Assembly (NCBI GenBank): GCA_037974665.1
Contig: CM075773.1
Span: forward strand, 29,915,853 to 29,979,852
Reading direction: 5' to 3'
DNA length: 64,000 nt
Source: Ehretia macrophylla
Lineage: Eukaryota > Streptophyta > Magnoliopsida > Boraginales > Ehretiaceae
Positions 58,501 to 64,000 of the stretch are shown one piece after another. How positions within the stretch are numbered: the stretch's first letter is position 1; the number at the start of each line of letters is the position of its first letter. The notes beneath the pieces were generated by a model. The model searched no databases. It was not told the origin of the DNA and saw only the letters and a list, made by a program, of their open reading frames with translations. Made by a program: the position numbers and the translations under genes.

Positions 58501-61010
58501 TGTGACGCCCGGGATTTTAGCCGTACATTTATTTACTGTTGCATCTATTGTTTGCGCATTTCCTTCTGTGCTTTATTAACTGGCTTTTTTAGCTACTATT
58601 CATCCTGTTTTCAAACTATATTCTATTAGTGAATTAGTATTTTTATTAAATCACATTAATTGTTAGAGGAGTGGGAAAAATGTGCAATTGAGCTAGAGGC
58701 GATAGGAGAGCTCGTTTAGAAAATGTTTTTAGTAGTTAAGTGAATAGTGTTACGTAACAAACTTAGAGATTTAAATAACTAACATTACTTTTCATCTTAG
58801 GCTCGTTTTTAAGTTAATAACGCGCATTCTAGTGACCTTTTAAATACCAAAACTTGCCCCCACCTCAACTTAATCTTATATAAATCACATAAGCTCATTA
58901 AAACACACAAAAAAAAAAGAACAATGTGCAGGAATTACTGTAGCAGGCCGAAAATACCAAAGGAGAAGGAAAAAAGGAGATTCTTGCTTCAACAATCTTG
59001 CATTTTGAGCTTCTAGATTCATCTTGGGAGGGGTTTTGAGCAACCTAGAGTCTTCAACAAGCTTCTTCATCTTCAAAATTGTGAGGGAGATGCATTTATT
59101 TGTTTTTAAAGTTTATGTGCATATATTGAATTTTATTGATTTGTTGATATTAGCTATAAAACTTGTTATGAATGCTTTCTATGAGTTATTTAATGTCTAT
59201 AGAGCTAACTTTTGTGGATTGATAACAAATTTAATGGTTGAATGTTGAATTTGATCAAAGAGATGATGAATAGTGCCTAGAACTAGGGTTTTGAGAAAAT
59301 TTGCTAATTGACTTGAATTGATGCCTCAATTAGGTACTCTAGACCCTAGGGAAGTTAGTTGAAAAGCCACGTTAGGTTGAATCACTCGAATTTGAACTTA
59401 ATTGCATAATTAGCTTACTTTAAAAAGGGGGTTTTATACGTTAAGCAATCCGGGCAAGTTTGGGCATTGATTTGGGTATCCTTGAGCTAAGGAAGCACCT
59501 TTGGTGCTTTCGTTTTGTGGAAATGGGGTTCGGTTAGTATAGTTGTAGTTCAAACCCGTTCGGGGCCTTCCCGAACTTTTGTTTCTAAAATGAGTTTTTA
59601 TGATCCTAAAAGGTGCCTTTGGGCTTAATTAAGAATATAGAAAGACTAGGATATAATTTGGAACTCTTGAACCATGCATAGGAGAAAGAAAACTCGGTTA
59701 AAGAAAGGAGAAAAAGTAGTTTTGGCTATATTTGATGCAATTGGCACTTGTATTTAAGTTATATTGTATTGTATTTAATATTTATCATATAATTAAGGTA
59801 TTTTAATAGATTTTTGTAATTAATTGTCTTCATTGCTTATTTTGTTATCTTTAAGCTAATCTCGTGCTTATGTGAACTTATATCGTGCATATTTGTGAGG
59901 GCGGCCTACTTTGTCGTCCCTCATACGTGTTATGTGATTTCTTGAATGCTTGTGTCTTGTCTCGGGGTTGCGCAACCTTTTCGGACATGGTAGCATCGAG
60001 AAACACAGGCGGCGTCAGGCTTGCCGTGCTCCCTCGACTACCATGGTGCCTATTCCCTTTCTCGCTGAGGCATACTCCACTACCCCAGAGGCGTGGTTCA
60101 CCTGCTGGGCATGGACCTACCTCGGGAGAAAGGGTCGTAGGATCGGGATACATCCGGAGTATCCCAATTGTGGTGTTTGGGGTTTGCCGGCATGTTCGTG
60201 ATGCTCGTGGTTCGTGGCTCGTGAATGAAGACTTGAAAGTGGAACCGTATCCTTTTTAAAAGTGATTAATTTCTTGGCTTATTATCTTGTTGATTTACAT
60301 GGCTTATATATGTTTTCTTGTGTTTGCATATCATATTGCATGTTGGCATGTTGCATCACCTCCCTCACTGGGCAACTTCGTTGCTCACTCCTCATTTAAT
60401 ATGTTTCAGGAGAACTTGAGGTAGACCTTCAGCTAGTAGCGGTAGTAGAAGAGGAGGAAGTGCTAGTTAAGCAATTTCCCTGACTTCTTGTGTGATAAGG
60501 TTGTCTAAAATGAGAAGCTTGCGTGGAGTTGTTGTTGATTGCCTTTTTGTGTCCTTGGGGTCTTGAGGATAATTGGGGAATGTAATAATTTGTAATCTTG
60601 TATGTTGGATATAAAGTGGAATGACATGTAATAATCCATAGTAAACTTATTCTTTTGCATGCTTGTGTGATTAACAAACTTGGAAGTAGAACTTGGCTAT
60701 TGTTGTATCTAACTACCTATAGTTAAAATTAGAAATGCTTTGCTTGCTTGTGTGTTATATGTAATTGTTGTTCCAAGGCTCGGATGGCCTTGTGATCGCG
60801 GGTGGCCCATAAAAATCTTGGAGGATTGGTTGTAAGAGTTGCTGTTTGTGGATCTAGCATCATAGGTGTCTTTTGCAGGTACCAGTTTAGTCCTATAAAC
60901 AGGGGAGACTCCGTCTGTTTTCTCCTAAATTTTATGCCTGGGGTTTGGAATTGGGTGAGAATAGCATGATAAATAGGAGTCCCGGTCTCGTGAGGGATCG
61001 GGGCGTTACA
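58501..61010 (+). mobile_element. 3' LTR (2510 bp) of the non-autonomous element
   Basis: Near-identical to 55403-57911, starting TGTGACGCCC right after the polypurine tract and ending GGGCGTTACA. Differences are scattered substitutions and a few short indels, with a visibly more divergent patch near 59760-59850. TATA box 58877-58885, donor-like GT 59081, acceptor-like CAG 60407-60409. Confidence 0.93.
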
Positions 61011-61263
61011 CCATCTATACGTGAAGTGAAGTTTTCCTGCCCCAGGTGCCGTGTTATTCGGTAATAGAAATGTGATGGATTAGGTTGTCGTCCTTTTCGC
61101 GACTCACAACGTACGATCCGGAACGGAAATACAGCACAAAAGAAGAAAAGTGTCCCAAAACTGATGAAAACGTTTGATTTTGGGCAATGAAAATAGGCAC
61201 AAACTAGCAGGCTTGCTGCCCCCACCGTAGAGCTCTCGGAGAGCTTTCCAACGGTATACTGTG
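61011..61263 (+). repeat. Satellite array segment E (partial monomer)
   Basis: About three quarters of one monomer, in phase with segment D on the left and segment F on the right. It begins CCATC (target duplication of the non-autonomous element) and ends CTGTG (61259-61263, target duplication of the solo LTR). Confidence 0.95.
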
Positions 61264-63761
61264 TGTGATACCTCGAACCTGGCATGTATTCAATAGCATT
61301 TTAAGTTCATTTAAATTGCATTTTATTGACCTTTCACCTTCTTTGACCAAACTAGTTGACTTTTCATCTACATTGACCAACTAGGACAAGGTGGGAATTT
61401 TTGAAATGTTTAATAAAAGGCAAACTTGGGATTAGAAATAAAAAAATGCAATGTTAAGTTAGTCAAATTTTGGGTCAACTTTGAAATTAAATCTGAACCA
61501 ATTGGGGAAGAGTTAGGTAGCAAATTATATATGGTTGGAAAGCTCTATGAGTCTAGTTTATGAGGGTTCAAACCGTTCGTGAATTGGAGTTTTCTAGAAG
61601 AAGTTATGGCCGTTTTCGTGAGGTCGCGCATAGCTGTTTTGGTTTAGCGGGTTGACCGAATTTTGACCTTTGACTTCTTGACTTTTTTTTTTAAAATAAG
61701 CATAATGTGCACGAAAAAAAACAGAGAGAAAAAGGCTTGAAACCATGAGGAAAAGAAGGAGAAAAAAAAAAAGAAAATCTCAACTTCAAATCTTCGATTC
61801 TTCGCGTGGGCTTGTGCGGGGTGGTTTCCGAGGCACTCTACGAGGTTTTCCTAGCGTCTAGGAGCGTCTAAGGTGAGGGAAGCATGTTATTTGCGCATTT
61901 ATACGTTGTATATGTTAACTTTGTCAATTTTTAGATTTATCCGTAGATCATTATTTAAAGCGATTTGATGCTTCTAGAATGTTCCTTAGCATTTGTAGAA
62001 CATGTATTTATAGCTTTGTAACATTTTCTGCGGTTAAATGTTGTGATTGCAAATTAAATTGTGAAATGAATAGTATTTTATGAATAGTAAAACCTTGAAA
62101 CGTTGAAATTGCGCTGTTATGCTTTCTGTTGATGTAGAAATGTGCTAGGTATGCTAGAATGCTAAAATGTGTGGTTTGTTTGGGTTGCGTAGTGGAAAAA
62201 ACGAGAATTAAGCCTTTGGGAAAGTTGGGGTCGTTTTGGTCGACTTTTGCGTTTTCTCGTTTTGCGTGTTGGCATTGCTTCGGGAGGCCATGGAAGCACT
62301 TTTGGTGCGATTATGGCGTTGGTTGGGTGTTTGGTTGGTATAGTTGTAGTTCAAACGAGAAAGGGGGAAATCGGGGCTTTGCGCGAGTTCTAGGGTAAAG
62401 TAAGGTTTCGGGGTCTTTAGACGTGCCTTATGGTGACCTAGGAGGGTTGGCGAAGTCGGTTTCCAGAACTCTTGGCTCGTTTGGAAATGGTAGCATTTTG
62501 ATAGTTGGGGCCGATTTGTGTTTTTGTGTGTTTTCTTGTCTTTATGCTTATAGAATGTTTAGAATTACTTGGAATACTTGTTTGAGTTGTTTTGGATTGA
62601 ATTACTTATCAAATTGCTGCTATTGCGTGCGAGAGTAACCTACTTTGTTATTCTTTCACGTGTGGCTTTATCACTTGTTTATCGCCTTGTATCGAGTCTT
62701 GCATTGCATAGTGTCTCGCGCGTGAGTGATGGGCCTCTCTGGGTAGCCTTGGGTTGCCAGTGTTGGTTGCTCTAGCTCCGCTGCTATTCCCTTTCTCGCT
62801 TGGGTTGCCTCCCAGGGAGATTTGGGTCGTAGGATTGATGGATACTTCCGGGGTATTCCAAACTGGTGTTATAAGGTGGTTTAGGCCGGCGCGTCATCGT
62901 TAAAGTCATCGGAATCGTGATCGGTACATTACTCGCTCGAGTGAACCATAGCCTTCAAAGTGTGGTATAGCTTTGATTGGTTGTGTTAATGCTTTCTTTA
63001 GTTGTTTAATTGTATTGTTGTTTATATTGAATGCCTTTTATTGATTGTATTGCTTAACTGTACCTATTTGCATTGCACGATCTTCTTTCTCTCCAATTCG
63101 ATATCTGTCTCGCCCTCACTGAGTATACGTGTTGTGTATACTCACTCCTCACCACCACATTTCAGGAAATGCCCTGTTAGCTGGAAAGTTCGTGATTTCG
63201 TGAAAGTCCGTGCTTGAAGAGTTGTCTTGAGTGCCTATGTAACTTGAGTTGTCAAAGTTGTCAAGTTGTATGCTTTTATGTTGTATGTAATTATTGTTAA
63301 AAGAAATGTAATGTAAATCTAGCTATGTAGTTGGAATGGTTTGATAAGTTAGATTATGTATATAGTTAATGTAGCTTAACTTCAATGCATGGCTGTATTG
63401 TCCAAAGGAGAAGAATTAGAATGGCATGATAGTTTATTTTATGCAGTAGCTTTGTATGGTTTAATTGCCTAAATTGAATGTACTTGTCAAAATGAAAAGA
63501 TAGGTTAGTTTTTAAATTGGAAATGTATGTATACTTGCTGAGTTTAAATTGTTGAGAACCGAGGCTCGGATGGCCTTGAGGAAGTTTTGTATGGTTGGAC
63601 ACGGTGGTGGTCCATTTATATGCTATTACAGGTTTTGCATTTCGCCTATAAACAGGGGAGACTCCGTCCGTTTTCCCTGAAAATTTTGCCCGGGTTTGGT
63701 TTGGGTTGTGATTAGTTTGATTGATAGAACTCCCGGTCTCGAGAGGGATCGGGGTGTCACA
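61264..63761 (+). mobile_element. Solo LTR of a second 2.5 kb family (2498 bp)
   Basis: TGTGATACCTCGAAC...GGGGTGTCACA, flanked by a perfect 5-bp duplication CTGTG (61259-61263 and 63762-63766) in satellite. There is no interior. It is related to the 55403 LTR only through conserved modules: GGCTCGGATGGCCTTG (near 63560), CTATAAACAGGGGAG (near 63646), CCCGGTC/GATCGGG, CCTACTTTGTTATTC and GGGTCGTAGGAT. Early on it has a T-run followed by TAAAATAA (about 61690), a possible weak TATA element. It then has donor-like CTAAG|GTGAGGG (GT 61873) and, further on, the stem-loop 63120-63144 with acceptor-like CAG 63163-63165. Frames at 62159-62775 are not supported as genes. Confidence 0.94.
61870..63165 (+). 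promoter_or_regulatory. Putative LTR-leader intron in the solo LTR
   Basis: Donor-like CTAAG|GTGAGGG with GT at 61873 and acceptor-like ACATTTCAG ending 63165, 1293 bp apart. The stem TGAGTATAC/GTATACTCA (63120-63128 and 63136-63144, 9 perfect pairs) stands just upstream of the acceptor. This is the clearest example of the arrangement in the window. The function is inferred. Confidence 0.45.
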
Positions 63762-64000
63762 CTGTGCGCCGCGTAACTCCTTACGGATCAAAAGTTATGG
63801 GCATCGGAGCGACGGAGACCTGGTCACAAACCCTACGTCCTCGGTTCGCGGGCCCGGCCTCTACGTGAAGCGAAGTTGTCTTGCCCAAGGTGTCGTGTTA
63901 TTCGGGAATAGAAATATGATGGATTATGTTGTCGTCCTTTTCGCGGCTCACAACCTACGATCCGGGACTAAAAAATAGCAGAAACGAAGAAAGGTGTCCC
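63762..64000 (+). repeat. Satellite array segment F (partial, runs off the window)
   Basis: Starts with CTGTG GCGC-type sequence in the expected phase and continues to the window edge; the array probably extends beyond it. Confidence 0.95.

Larger units (their letters stand above)
55403..61010 (+). mobile_element. Non-autonomous LTR element (LARD-like): two 2.5 kb LTRs, 589 bp non-coding interior
   Basis: LTRs 55403-57911 (2509 bp) and 58501-61010 (2510 bp) are almost identical, both TGTGACGCCCGGG...GGGCGTTACA. Between them are a primer site TGGTATCAGAGC (57916-57927), a TG-rich interior without any gag-pol trace, a perfect hairpin and a polypurine tract. The flanks are CAATC (55398-55402) and CCATC (61011-61015), a 5-bp duplication with one mismatch in satellite. 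It must rely on enzymes from another element. Primer site, leader style, hairpin and polypurine tract resemble the Tekay-like elements here. It is larger than classic TRIMs but has a shorter interior than most LARDs. Confidence 0.93.

Noticed and set aside
55924..60259. Paired identical frames (55924-56148 and 59024-59248; 56785-57102 and 59885-60259) as duplicated genes
   Set aside because: They lie at the same places in the two LTRs of one element. The duplication is the LTR pair, and the frames show no domain or start context.
62159..62775. Plus-strand frames in the solo LTR as a small gene cluster
   Set aside because: Overlapping short frames inside an LTR, no motif, and located within the putative intron.
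1..64000. CENP-B-box-like motif in the satellite (GACGTACGATCCGGG region)
   Set aside because: It matches about 7 of the 9 fixed bases. With both strands of a 340-bp monomer searched, a match of this quality is expected about once by chance, and the leading TT is missing.

Overview
This window looks like plant nuclear heterochromatin, probably from a flowering plant. I find no host gene, rRNA, tRNA gene, CRISPR array or bacterial-type operon. It consists of one tandem satellite (monomer about 340 bp, all in one orientation) and Ty3/Gypsy-type LTR retrotransposons inserted into it. With the insertions removed, the satellite from 21437 to the right edge reads as one continuous array. It is present at 1-1505, 21437-30202, 33768-39101, 49836-55402, 61011-61263 and 63762-64000, about 21.7 kb or roughly 64 monomers. 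The plant assignment rests on the initiator-Met-tRNA primer sites (TGGTATCAGAGC), a chromovirus-type gag-pol close to the Tekay/Del group with a C-terminal chromodomain-like tail, and long LTRs.

Layout. (1) 1506-21436: an old minus-strand Tekay-like element with a truncated left LTR, an integrase remnant and a non-homologous insert where gag-RT should be. It was itself split by (2) 4908-16896: a full-length plus-strand Tekay-like element with 3.6 kb LTRs, perfect 5-bp TSD AACCT, and one gag-pol frame broken by six stops but no frameshift. (3) 30203-33767: a solo LTR of the same family. (4) 39102-49835: a minus-strand full-length element, badly decayed, whose 3' LTR carries deletions. (5) 55403-61010: a non-autonomous element with two 2.5 kb LTRs around only 589 bp of non-coding internal DNA, with PBS and PPT kept. 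(6) 61264-63761: a solo LTR of a related but distinct 2.5 kb family, with perfect TSD CTGTG.

The elements appear to share cis-signals more than coding capacity. Three LTR families keep a stem-loop of different sequence just upstream of a splice-acceptor-like CAG, and donor-like GTGAGGG sites 1.3-1.8 kb upstream, suggesting an intron inside the LTR leader. Autonomous and non-autonomous elements both keep a perfect 8-bp-stem hairpin just upstream of the polypurine tract. The Tekay-like LTR head carries GTGC/GTGT motifs phased every 19-20 bp. Two Tekay-like insertions, in opposite orientations, used the same 5 bp of the satellite monomer. The satellite shows higher-order organisation (blocks repeating at about 3.07 kb, 9 monomers) and microhomology deletions. 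Much of the decay of the gag-pol frames is C-to-T type at CG/CHG sites, as expected for methylated heterochromatin. All coordinates, motifs and divergences were read by eye; no alignment or database search was run.
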